Both the position numbers and the translations under genes were made by a program. A DNA stretch of 46,868 nt from Glaciozyma antarctica PI12 (taxonomy: Eukaryota; Basidiomycota; Microbotryomycetes; Kriegeriales; Camptobasidiaceae): NCBI GenBank assembly GCA_002917775.1, contig KZ627154.1, positions 710,870-757,737 of the forward strand, read 5' to 3'. This document shows, in pieces, positions 1 through 10,726 of this stretch. The notes under the pieces were generated by a model. It did no database searches. It worked only from the letters and a program-made list of their open reading frames with translations, and was not told where the DNA came from. Within the stretch, counting starts at the first letter, position 1, and each line of letters opens with the position of its first letter.

Positions 1-398
1 TTCCCTCTGCCCGCTCTCGCAGGTACGTCGTCCAAGTCCGAGTCCTTCGACGTCCCATCTCCTGTTCTCCATCGACCCCAAGCCGATGACTCTTCGCAGA
101 TCTTCAACTTCCTTCTTCTGGCATCGAGCTCAATCGCACGCAAGGCCGCACCCCCACCCTCCTTGCCTTCTCGCTCCGCACCCTCGCCACCTCCCAACTC
201 AAGAACCCCGCCAATTCTCTCCGTCTCCTCCTCGGAACTGGAACGTTTATCTATTGCGCTCCACCTCCCGTGAAGGAGGCATGCTCCACGCCCTCGTCGA
301 AGGTCGCAGCCCTCGTCAAGAAACCCTCGACCTCTTTTCCTTCTCACGCCCTCGCACCGTCGACGAGCTCAACGAACTCAAGTTTTGCGAAGCTTTGA
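1..398 (+). CDS. C-terminal fragment of an unknown protein ending in AKL
   Basis: The last two exons of a gene entering from the left are visible: 1-22 and 100-398, separated by an intron 23-99 that starts GTACGT and ends TTCGCAG. Joined, they encode about 106 residues with coding-like third-position bias, including GIELNRTQGRTPTLL and a Ser/Thr/Pro-rich tail, and stop at TGA 396-398. The last three residues are AKL, which fits the type-1 peroxisomal targeting consensus. I do not recognise the family. The peroxisomal location is inference from the tripeptide alone, and the low-complexity tail weakens it. Confidence 0.5.
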
Positions 399-1225
399 GC
401 CGCTCTGCAACTCTTTAAAACGCTGTAATCCAAGCCGATCTAGGTCATATTCCTCTCGTTCGCGAGAGTCGTCGCCCCTCTCGCGTCCATCAGAACGCGC
501 CGGAAGGGCGCCTTCTCTTCCAAATCCAGCTGTTAATCTGCTTGCCGCTTTCTCCATGACCAGGGGTCGACTACCTCTCTGCTCCCTCGCTTCATCCCAC
601 GCAAGCGAAACCCTTTCTCTGCTCCGCGAGCCCGTCAAACGGGCGCCGTTCCTCGAGCCTCAGATCCTCAGACCTCCTCCTCCCGGCGATTTGTTGTTTT
701 CCCTCGCTTCTATCCTGCTGCTTTCTCCCCACGTCAGCTTGGTTTAACAGCACACCTCTCTGCACTCATCACACCATGACGGGCCGCAACGTGCGAAGCG
801 AGCTCGCCTTTCAGTATCTTGCTTCTCCTGGAAGCCTCTTCAAACACCAGGGCAGGAGCTGCGTCTCGTTCCCTGCCCTCCAACTCCCCCACTGCAGCTA
901 GGACGGTCGTTATCTCTCCCTCAACCGATAGCCGAAGAACGCTCGCGCGCGGAGCTGCCGTTTTTCTCGCTTCGACGGCGCCCCTTGTCCCCTCGGCTCC
1001 GTGCATCTTCTACAGAAAATCTCGCTCTTGTGCGTGCTTGCGAGCGAGCCCGGAACAGCCTCGGGAAAGAGAGTAAAGTCAGGGCGAGGAAAGTCTACGA
1101 TTCGATCGCTCGCGTGGCGAGTTCGCTGTCAGCTCCGAACTGGGCCTTTTGCGCGTCTCTCCCTTCGCATCTCATCAGAGCTCCACGGGTGAACGCTCAG
1201 CTACGGCCCGCACCGTTAAGCAGAA
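399..1225. other. Intergenic stretch and leader of the first histidine kinase
   Basis: No convincing coding exon on either strand. The sequence is pyrimidine-rich on the plus strand, as in other leaders here. A stop codon (TAA) lies in frame only three codons upstream of ATG 1226, so the kinase cannot extend upstream without another exon. Confidence 0.5.
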
Positions 1226-4200
1226 ATGGACGACGCCGAACGCCTATCGTCTTCCCTCCTCCTCGTCTCTCACACCCCAGACCTGCTCCCCCCTCACCGC
1301 GCCCACCGCTCCCAATCTCCCGGCGGCCACTCTTCAGCAGGACAGGACAGTAACGCATCCTCCGCCAGCTGGATGTCACCGGGGGAGCGGGAGTTGTCGA
1401 GGTCGCCTGAGTTCGAGTTGCCGCCGCGTACGACCGCAGAAGCCGCACCTTTGGACGGGGCGAGCTGGGAGGAGTGGGTGCAGAACTACGCTGCTGGCCG
1501 CTGGGAAGGCGACAAGGAACCACCGCCCCCGCCTGCCATCTCCGCCCTTCTCAACGCGCCGACCCCTCCCCTCCACACCGCGACCTCCTCCTCCCCCTCC
1601 ACCCCTCTTTCGGAGACGCACCTTTTCCCCACCGCCGCTGCGACGTGCTCCACCTCCCAGTCACGCTCTCCTGCGGCGCTGCTGGAGTTTTTCCAGGCGC
1701 ACGGGCACTTCCCAGCGCCGGATGGGACGTTCGAGGAGGCGCGGTTGCGCACGGTGCGGCGGTATGGCCTGGATCAGCCGAAGAGGAGGGCAGCAATCGA
1801 CCGAGTCTGTCGGATAGCGAAGAATCACTACCAGACGAGCACGGTCATCATCTCGCTGTGAGTCGGGCTGGAAAGGAGGAACGAGGGAGTCGGAGCTGAT
1901 GCGCGTGTTTGGCAGAGTCTTTGAAGGTCATCAGGTTCTCGCCGCGGAGAGTGGATGGGCAGAGGCGGATCCAGGACCAGAGGCGGAACCGCGGAATCTT
2001 ACTCTCGCTCCGAGTCTGTGCCGCCACAGCATCACTCGTGTCGACCCTTCATCAACCTTTATCGTTCCCGACGTCTCGCAGGACTGGCGATTCAAGAACA
2101 ACGTGTGCTCCCTTTTCCCAATGCCTTGCGACTCGCTGACCTCTCGAATTCAGCCTTTTACTCTGGCGAACGGCGGAATCCTCTCCTTTTACGCCTCGTC
2201 CAATATCTTCCTCCCGTCTAGCGAGCCTTCGACCTCCGGAGATACCCCAACGACGCTTCCCGTCGGTTCCATTTGCGTAATCGACAATCGTCCTCGCACG
2301 AGCGAAAGCTTGTAAGTTCCTGCTGCGTGCCTATTCTCCGAGCTCGTCCTGACGCTCGCACAGCACCTCAAATGACCGCCAAGTCCTCCACGACCTCGCA
2401 GACCTTGTCGCACGAGAATGTACGTCCTCTCCTCTCCCCAACATCTCACTCCTCTAATCCTCTTCCTCGCAGTCCAACTCGGTTTCTCGCAACACCGCCT
2501 CGCTACCGAAGCCGCCCAAACCGCCTTCCTGGGCTCCTTCCTCTCCTCCTCCCTCGTCTACCCCGGCGCCGTCGAAACGCCTCGCACAAACGTAGCTCCT
2601 GCGACTGAAGCGCTTGCAGGCCAGCCGCGCAAGGCGAACGATTTTGGAGACGCGGCGGGGAGGTTGAGGGAGTTGACGGGGGCGGGGAGTGCGGTCGTGT
2701 TAGATCTGAGGGCGTGGAAGGGCGGGCGGGGGAGGATGTTTGTGTTGGGAGCGGAGGGGGAGGTCCGCTGGGATGAGGTGGTGGCGAGGTGTGGAGGGAC
2801 GGTCGTGCAGGCGCTTGAGGCGTTTGAGCGGGTGAGTTTTGGAGGCGGTGACGGGAGATACGAGGCTGACGTTATTCGCAGACGGGGAAGATGATTTTTG
2901 GTGGCGAGGAGGAGAGCGCGTTCATGGCGCTGGTGGAGGGGACCGAGGCGGCTTGCGTCGTCCCCATATTCGATGTCGACAAGGTACCGGCATTGCTGCT
3001 CGTTCTGACCAGCTCGGAGCGTCATTTTCGATTCGTACGTCCTGCTTCGTGCGTCGAGGAGCGGAGGCTGATGGAAGCTCTCGCAGGAGGAAGCGGACGG
3101 TAAGTTCGTGCAGAACGTCGGTGCGGTCGTTATTGGCGCGTTGCTGCGACAGCGTGCTCTGGAAGCCGGTGCGTATCTCCTCGAGATTCGCTACAGTGAT
3201 CTTGCTGACCTCGCCATCGGACTGCCAGACCGAGCGAAGCTAGCTTTTGTCTCACAGATCTCTCACGAGCTTCGAACTCCTCTGCACGGGATCAACTCGC
3301 AGGTCGAGCTCATCCGCGAGTTCAGCTCGCCGTCGCAGCTCATCAAGCTCGGCCCTTTCCTCGACGTAGCCGGTACGTACTCACCATCTCCTCACTCCCC
3401 CGCTTTTGCTAATCTCCGATCCCGCAGACATCTGCCTCGACTCCCTCCGTGACGTCCTCGAGGACGTTCTTGACTTCTCCAAGCTCTCCCACTTCCCCTC
3501 GCCCGAAAGCTCCGCATCACCAAAAGGACTGACCGAAGCCGATCTCGAGCAAGTTATCGAGGATGTCGCCAAGACGTCGTGGGTGCGGAAGCGGAGAGTG
3601 GATTTGGTGGCGAAGGATGGGACGTCGGTGGAGCAGGGGAAGGTGGATATCATATTGGACGTCGAGGAGAGGAGCGAGGGGTGGAAGGTCCTGCTCGATG
3701 TTGGCAAGATCAAGAGGTGCGTACGCTGGGACGCGGTGGTTGGGCAGCTACTGATCGTGTGCTGGTGCGCAGGGTTCTCCTGAATATTCTCGGCAACGCT
3801 ATAAAAGTCAGCTTCTCGCTCCGCCGTTCATGATCGAAACTGACTGGGTTGTGCTGCAGTTTACTCCCTCGGGATACGTCAAGATCACCTTGCGAGAGCA
3901 CGTCGTTCCACTCGCGGCTCGAACGGCTGGGCAGCGGATGGTAGCGATTGAGATCGAGGATACGGGGTACGTTGCGCTCGTTTGTGCCTCTCTGCGGGGC
4001 TGACGCTCTGGGCAGGTGTGGGATGAGCGACGAGTTCCTACGAGACGGCAGGCTCTTTACGCCTTTCGTTCAGGAAAACCCCTTTGCGTGAGTCTCCCGT
4101 CTTCTCTTCGGCAGCCGTCGCTGAGTTCTTCATCGCTCGCAGGAATGGAGCTGGTCTCGGAATGTCCAGTGCGTAGCCTCGCTTCAATTCCCTCTCTCAC

Positions 4201-5320
4201 AGCTAATAGTTTCGCTCTCGACAGTCTGCGAAACCATCATTCGGCACTTCAACGGTCGACTGGAAGCTACCTCCGTCGAAGGCCAAGGCAGCACCTTCAC
4301 CATCCTCCTACCTCTCATCTCCCTCTCCCTACCCCTCCCATCCTCTCTCAACAGCCCCGCACCCTCATTCCGGCGTCGTATCCTCTCCGACGAGCTCATC
4401 CACCTCATTGACGCGACGACTTCTCAGTACTCGGCGACGCCGATGCTCGAAAAGTCGGGATTCGACTTTTCGAAAGCGACCGAGGCGCAGAATGGGATGC
4501 GGTTGGCGGCGGTACCGGTCGTTCAGCGGAAGATGGAGAATGGGGGCGCGGGGCCCGAGGAGGCAGTGGCATCGGTGTCGCGCAGGCCTTCGATTGCGAA
4601 GGCGTCGATCGCACCGCTCGTCAATATTCTTTTTGCCGACGACAACTCGGTGGGAAGGTGAGTACTTTTCGTCGTGTTGTGCGAGCGGGGGAGGAGGAGC
4701 GTACTGACTCTCGGCTGTCTCGCGCCAGGAACATTTTGGCGAAGCTTCTCTCGGGAAAGGTACGTTCTTCGGTTGACGCTGGGATTCGCGCTAATGCTCG
4801 TACTCAGGGAGTCGCGTTCACTGCGACGGAGGACGGGCAGCAGGCTGTTGATGCGTTCAAGGCGGGCTCGTTCAACTGCATCCTCATGGACGTCCAGATG
4901 CCGCACAAGGTTCGTTGCTTCTTCCTCTCTCACTCATCGACGACAGCGACTGATGAGACCTGCGAGCAGGACGGAATCGAAGCTGCGTTCGAGATTCGGG
5001 AATATGAAAAGGAGCAAAGCTTGCCTCGAAGCCGAATCGTTCGTTCCTTCTCTCGTTCCCCTCTGCGTTCGCTAACCCTCTCGCTACCAGATCGCACTTA
5101 CAGGTCTATCGAACGAGGCTGACATGCACAAAGCAGGAGTTCTTTCCGGAGACGGCCCGTAAGTCCTTCTCACCCTGATTCGGAGGCGACGTGCTCAAGC
5201 TTTGTCGCCGCGTTTGATAGGATCGACGCCTGGCTCGTCAAAGGAGGAAAGTCTCTGCGGGCGATTCTGCAAGAGATCGCGGACGTCCAGGCTCGTTTGG
5301 AGGAGAAGCTTGTTGGCTAG
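1226..5320 (+). CDS. GAF-domain hybrid histidine kinase, first of a tandem pair
   Basis: Nineteen exons join to 1,033 codons: 1226-1857, 1916-2102, 2154-2311, 2364-2419, 2473-2831, 2882-3034, 3087-3168, 3229-3372, 3428-3716, 3773-3806, 3860-3966, 4016-4087, 4143-4168, 4225-4657, 4729-4759, 4808-4909, 4970-5038, 5091-5158, 5221-5320. The order is a disordered N-terminus, a GAF-like domain (about residues 175-390, DWRFKNN and LPVGSICVIDNRPRT), a second GAF-like sensor stretch, the H-box FVSQISHELRTPLHG with phosphorylatable His at about 555, the N-box NILGNAIKFT, the G1 box EDTGCGM, the G2 box GAGLGMS, and a receiver with DDN, ILMDVQMP (Asp about 949), ALTGLS and WLVKGG. No membrane segment is seen, so a soluble sensor feeding a His-Asp phosphorelay is expected. 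The signal sensed is unknown. All catalytic motifs look intact. Confidence 0.93.
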
Positions 5321-5883
5321 GGAGTGTGATGGCGACTACTCCGTGTTGTTGCTCGTTCGAGGGCCTTGTTGTAACGGTGTGTGGCTTGCAGTTCTACTAG
5401 ATCCTCAGTACGCGCGCAAAGTCGAGCTGAGCGCTGATCGTTCTGGCCGCCGATGCGATCCTGATGCTCGCGAGCAGATCCGCGGGGGAGCAACACCGGG
5501 ATCCCTCTGCACCGCGCACGCTCGGGACGCGACTGCTTTTGACTTCCTGTCCTTGCTGGCCGTGTACCAACAGCAACGACAGCCTTTCACCCAACACGAA
5601 GCGAGCTCGTCGATGGAGAAGTTGATCCCCACGCCTGGGCGATCTTGCTGAGAGAATCGCTCCGGGCCAATTCTCGTCCCCTCCTTGACCTCCTTCCTCC
5701 ACTTAGGAAGAAACTGTAACGCTGTCGGTACAATCTCCTACTTCCTCTGTCCTATCGGACGACGCAACGACGCCAACGGCATCAACTCAGCAGCCTCCTC
5801 CGCCCACTCTTCCAACTAGCTCCGTTCGTCCAGGACTTGCCCGCGAACCCGCCTTCATCCAGACGGACCACAGCACGAGCGCC
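5321..5883. other. Spacer between the two histidine kinases
   Basis: Holds the 3' end of the first kinase gene and the leader of the second. The frame of the second kinase stays open upstream of ATG 5884 back to 5707, just after a TAG at 5704-5706 that could also act as a splice acceptor. There is no ATG in that open stretch, so either translation starts at 5884 or an unrecognised upstream exon exists. No other gene is supported. Confidence 0.45.
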
Positions 5884-8800
5884 ATGGAAGGAGACGCCGA
5901 GACCTCCCCTCTGGATCTGGAGCGAATGGGCGCATCAGTACTCACGGGACAGGACGGCAATCTCGAAGCAGGACGAGGAGATGCAGAGGCCAGCTGGGCT
6001 TCGTTCGTCGACTCGTACTCAAGGGGACAACAGTGGACTCACGGTCTATCACCCCCTACCTCGGCACCAGCAGCCTTGCCTCCTATGGCGCATTCTTCCG
6101 GATCGACCTCGTCCGCTTCTCAGCGGTCCGTCTCGGGCAGTGTACCTATCCCTCCTCTCTCTTCCTTCCCCGACGTAGCCTCTCAGAAGGAAGCTAGCTA
6201 TTTTCCCGAGCCTCTTGGACGTGCGTTGGATGCTCTTGTCGGGAAAGGGCGCGGAAGCTGACTACGGCTTCGTTCGCAGCGTACGAGGAGGAACGGCGAC
6301 GAGTCGTCAAGCGGTTCGGTCTCGATGGGCAGGGACGCAGGGACGCGATAGATCGGTGTGCAGCAGTTGCGCAGGCTCATTTCCGCACACCTACAGTCAT
6401 CATCTCCCTTGGTGCGTGTTTTGAGAGCATACGGACGAGGGGCGCTAGCTAACCTTGGCGCGATTGGGCAGTACTCGACGACCGGCAGGTCCTGGCGTCC
6501 GAGATTGGGTGGGAGGGAGAGCGGGATCACACTGGAAAAGCGTTGTACTCGCCGTTGCGAGAGCTGCCACTCGACCACGACGCGATGCAGCGCATCCAGA
6601 CGGAGGACTGCTTCGTCATTGAGGACGCGCGCGCAGACTGGCGGTTCAAGCAGAACGTACGTAGTTTCTCTCCTGCAGTGCGCAAAGCTGACCTTTCTGC
6701 AGCCGTACGCTCGCGAAGGAGGCTCCATCACGTTCTTCGCCTCAGCAGCTATCCACCTTCCCACCGCCTTCCCCGAACTCCCTCCCAGCATCGAAGCCGT
6801 CCTCGCTGTGCCTAAACCGCCGCCTACGCTCCCCGTCGGGTCCATCTGCATCATCGACCGCAAGCCTCGAACGAAGGAGGGCTTCTCAGAGGAAGATCGC
6901 ATGGTGCTGAAGAGCATTGCGGATATGATTGCGCGCGAATGTACGTCAACGTCAACATCTCGCCGAGTGAACAGGCGGAGCTGACGGCCGTTCTTTCGCA
7001 GTCCAGCTTGGATACGAACAACAACGTCGCGAGACTGAGGCGCGCCAAACGCTCTTCCTCGGAGGTGCGCATCTCCTACTCCCTTTCCAGCACCCGTCTG
7101 ATCTTCCTCGTCGAGCAGAATTCCTCCGCACGGCGCTCGTTCACCCAAGTCGTGCCGACAAGCCTCTCGCCAGCGACCCTCACTCGAAACCTCACGCCGA
7201 CCTCTCGTCGCGCGGAGACATCCCCGCCTCGACCGAATCCCTTCGTGCTCCTCTCGTCTTCCAAGAAGTGCGTCCTCACCTACTCCGTCCTCCTGATTCC
7301 CCTGCTAACGAGATCTCCAGGCGGCCGAGCAACTCCAACATCTCACCGCAGCCGACACAGCCGTCATCCTCGACCTGCGCGCCTTCCACGCTCCCTTCCC
7401 TCCCGCCCGATTCTCCGGCATCGCCGCCTCCCTCGCCTCAGTCCAAGTAACCGGCATGCTTTCCCCCGCCGTCTCTCAAGCCTCCGACTCGTCGGGCCAC
7501 AGCTCAATCCCCTCGATGGGGAGCGCGACGACTAGTGGGACGGGAGAAGGATTTACGGGAGAGGCGAGTAGGTGGGGAGCGACGTTCTCGGGCGTCGCGG
7601 CGGGTGCGGGGAGCGTCACGGTCATGGGAGCGGAGGGACCGATCGATTGGCAGGCGGCGGTGGAGAGACCGGGGTGCGCGGCGGCGGTTAGCCATTCGCT
7701 CGTCGCGTTCTATAGCGTGAGTCGCTCTTTGACTGAGAGGCGGGAGGACGGGAGCTGATGGGGTCGGCGCGAGCAGGACCAGATCTCGGAGTTTGACTCG
7801 GGAACGATTCCTAGCCCGCTCAAGGACTTGTTGCCGCCGCATACGGAGGCTTCGCTTTCGGTGAGTCGTCTCACTAGGTTCCTTCGAGCATAAACTGACG
7901 AGAGCACATAGGTTCCCGTCTTCGACCACGATGGACGTCCTTGCGCGCTCCTCGTCCTGTGCTCGTTCGTCAAATACTTCCGCTTCGAGCCGACAGATCG
8001 TCAGTTTGTCGAGAACGTTGGAGCTGTGTGCGTAGGCAGCTTGATGCGGCGAAGGATTCTCGAAGCCGGTGCGTTCCCTCCTCGGTACCGCTACTTCGCA
8101 GACTGACGTTCTTCGTTACAGATCGCGCGAAGCTGGCCTTCGTATCGCAGATCTCGCACGAGCTTCGAACCCCTCTCCACGGTATTGGTTCCCAGATCGA
8201 GCTCATCAGGGAGGTCTCTGCGCCCGCAACCCTCACGAAGCTCAGTGAGTCCTACGCTCTCTCGCCTCCCGCCTCCCCTAACGACGTTCCGCAGAGCCCC
8301 TCCTCGACGTCGCGGACGTCTGCATTGCCAGTCTTCGCGAAGTCCTCGACGACACTCTCGAGTTCGCCAAGATCTCCAACTCTACCGAGGCCGAAGCTTC
8401 GGGTCGCCAGCGCGTTCTTACCGCCGTCGACCTCGAGCAGCTCGTCGAGGAAGTCGCCAAGTCGTCCTGGGCGAGGACGCAGCAGAACATGAACGTCTCG
8501 AAGGATGGTGATGGGAATGTGCAGCTCGGGACGACGGGGGCGGGAGGGAATGTCGATGTTATCATTGAGATGGACGAGCGGTTGGATGGGTGGAGAGCGC
8601 TGATTGACGTGGGTGGGCTGAAGCGAGTTTTGCTGAATAGTGAGTCCTCGCTGTCGTCGTTCCCTAAGTGACAGCTGATGAAGACGTTCGTAGTACTTGG
8701 CAACTCTCTCAAGGTCAGCTCCGGCAGGTTCAGTACTGAGGCAGTAGCTTACGCCCCTATCCATCGCAGTTCACGACGTCTGGGAGCATCAAGATCATGG

Positions 8801-10346
8801 TCTACGAGATCCCTACGTACGTTCTTCCTCGGCAGGCGGGAATCCACATGATCGGGTTCACAATTCAAGATACTGGTGAGCTTCGTAGCTTCGACTGAGC
8901 GCGTTTCGCGAACTGACCGAGCTTCGCAGGGATGGGAATGTCGCTCGAATTCGTGCGCGAGGCTCTCTTCCTCCCGTTCAAGCAAGCGAACGCCTTTTCC
9001 AACGGCGCTGGACTTGGAGTCTCGAGTGAGTCGTCTCGCTCGCCAACTCAACCGTCGCAGCTGCTCACCCGCTCGTCCCTCAGTCTGCGACAGCATCATT
9101 CGCCGGATGAACGGAACGCTCCACTACGAAAGCACCGTCGGCGTCGGCACGACCGCCCGAATCCTCCCTCCCCCTCCTCCTCGTCCACACCGACTCGAAC
9201 AACTCGGACAACTTTCTCCCTCCTTCCATCGCCCCTCCCTTCCCTTCGCACATCATCGGCCCTCCTCGCGTTCGCATTATCTCGGACGAACTGAGCTCAA
9301 TGTTGGACCCTGTACATATCATGGCGGATGCGGTGACGGCGGCCAGGGAGATGTCGGACAAGGTCGTGACCATCCCGGTTATCTTGCAGGTGCCGGTAAG
9401 GAGCAAGGATTTGATCCCGTTTATGGAGGACGATGCGAGGATTCAGGTCAAGGCGTTGGTGGTGGACGATAACCAGGTGCGTTGTGCGAGCTTCGTCGGG
9501 ATTGGGTGTGCGTGCTGACGAAACGAGTAGATCTCACGGAGGATTTTGACGACGTACTTGGCGACCAAGGTGCGTGCTTCCGTTCTTGGTGATGCTGCGA
9601 GCGGCGTGCTCACGTCCTTCTCCTTGCAGGGCATCATCCACACCGAAGCTGAGAACGGCGAGGTCGCTGTGGCTCAGTACAAGGCTCACCACCCCAATAT
9701 CAGTGCGTCCCGGCTGCGTCTCCTTGCCCTTCGTCAAAGCTAACACCCGCCCTTTGCAGTCTGGATGGATGTACGTCGCACCTTGCTCGCTTATTCGAGA
9801 TACAACCCCTGACAACCTTTTGAAAAAGGTCCAAATGCCGGTCAAGGACGGTATCGCCGCGAGTGCAGAGATTCGAGCGTACGAAGCCGAGCACAACCTC
9901 CCTCCAGCTCACATCGTGCGTCCGGCTTCCTCGCCTGGTAGAGCCTTGACTGACGAACCTTCATCTCCCAGGTGGCCTTGACCGGTCTTTCGAGCGAGTC
10001 GCGATTGCACAAGGCGTCCCTTACTACGGGTCAATGTGCGCCCTTTTCCTCCTTACTTCCGCTCTCCCATTAACAATTCTTCGCAGTCGACGAATGGCTC
10101 ATCAAAGGCGGACCTTCGCTCAAGCTCCTCGGCGAAGGCCTCGTTCGTCGTCAAGCCGCGCTCGACGAGCTCGCTGCCCGTCGTCAAGTCGCAGCCGCGT
10201 ACCAGGCTGCCGCCCTCGCTATCCTCAACGGTCACATTCCTGCGAGCTTGCCGGACCAGCTGGCTTTTGCGGCTCTCTCCCTCGTCGATTCGAACGCTCT
10301 CGTTCGTCCTTCCTTCCTCTCTCTTTGCGATGGGGACGGCTGCTGA
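5884..10346 (+). CDS. GAF-domain hybrid histidine kinase, second of a tandem pair, with a one-base frameshift
   Basis: Twenty-one exons (5884-6220, 6280-6411, 6472-6656, 6703-6940, 7002-7064, 7119-7267, 7321-7716, 7777-7860, 7912-8068, 8122-8244, 8295-8639, 8694-8713, 8770-8875, 8930-9025, 9084-9476, 9531-9569, 9630-9702, 9760-9770, 9829-9915, 9972-10035, 10087-10346) parallel the first kinase in domain order and in many intron positions. Motifs are DWRFKQN, LPVGSICIIDRKPRT, H-box FVSQISHELRTPLHG (His about 593), NILGNSLKFT, QDTGMGM, GAGLGVS, VVDDNQ, WMDVQMP and WLIKGG. Between the ATPase and receiver, in the C/T run 9164-9182, there is one base too many: removing one C joins the frames to about 1,118 codons, otherwise translation ends near 9472 without a receiver. 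The phosphoacceptor Asp is the last codon of an 11-nt exon. The exact 3' end (10346, or 10364 after a further intron) is uncertain. Confidence 0.85.
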
Positions 10347-10726
10347 TGCTTTCGCTTTGCAGTGACCTGGAGACCCATTTTTATTCTTGCACTTAGGTAC
10401 AATCGTTGTTCCTGTTGTAACAGTTTGCAAGCTAGTACATGCACACCGAGGACTCGGCAAACAATAGGACGCGAGACTGGGAGCTGGGAGCGGGAGCAGC
10501 TTCGGACTCCGTCGCGTCGAGAGCGCGCCGGTGACCTCTTTAGGCAGCTTCTAGCTGTACGTTAAGCACAGAGCACTGGCTTCCGACTCTGTTTTGCTCC
10601 AAGAAAGCGAACTCTGCGCCACAGCGAACGCGCGAAGACGCTCCGTGCAAGCCGACTTCGCTCCACCCTGGCGCCCTTGTCCCTCTGTTCTTCCTACCGC
10701 TCTCCACCTGCCCCAGCACGATCCTA
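10347..10726. other. Intergenic stretch upstream of the aldehyde dehydrogenase
   Basis: No coding exon recognised. It holds the 3' end of the second kinase transcript and the dehydrogenase promoter and leader. Confidence 0.45.

Noticed and set aside
5321-5883. Joining both histidine kinases into one giant gene
   Set aside because: The first receiver is complete and followed by a clean TAG at 5318-5320, with a 563-bp spacer that has no credible linking exon.
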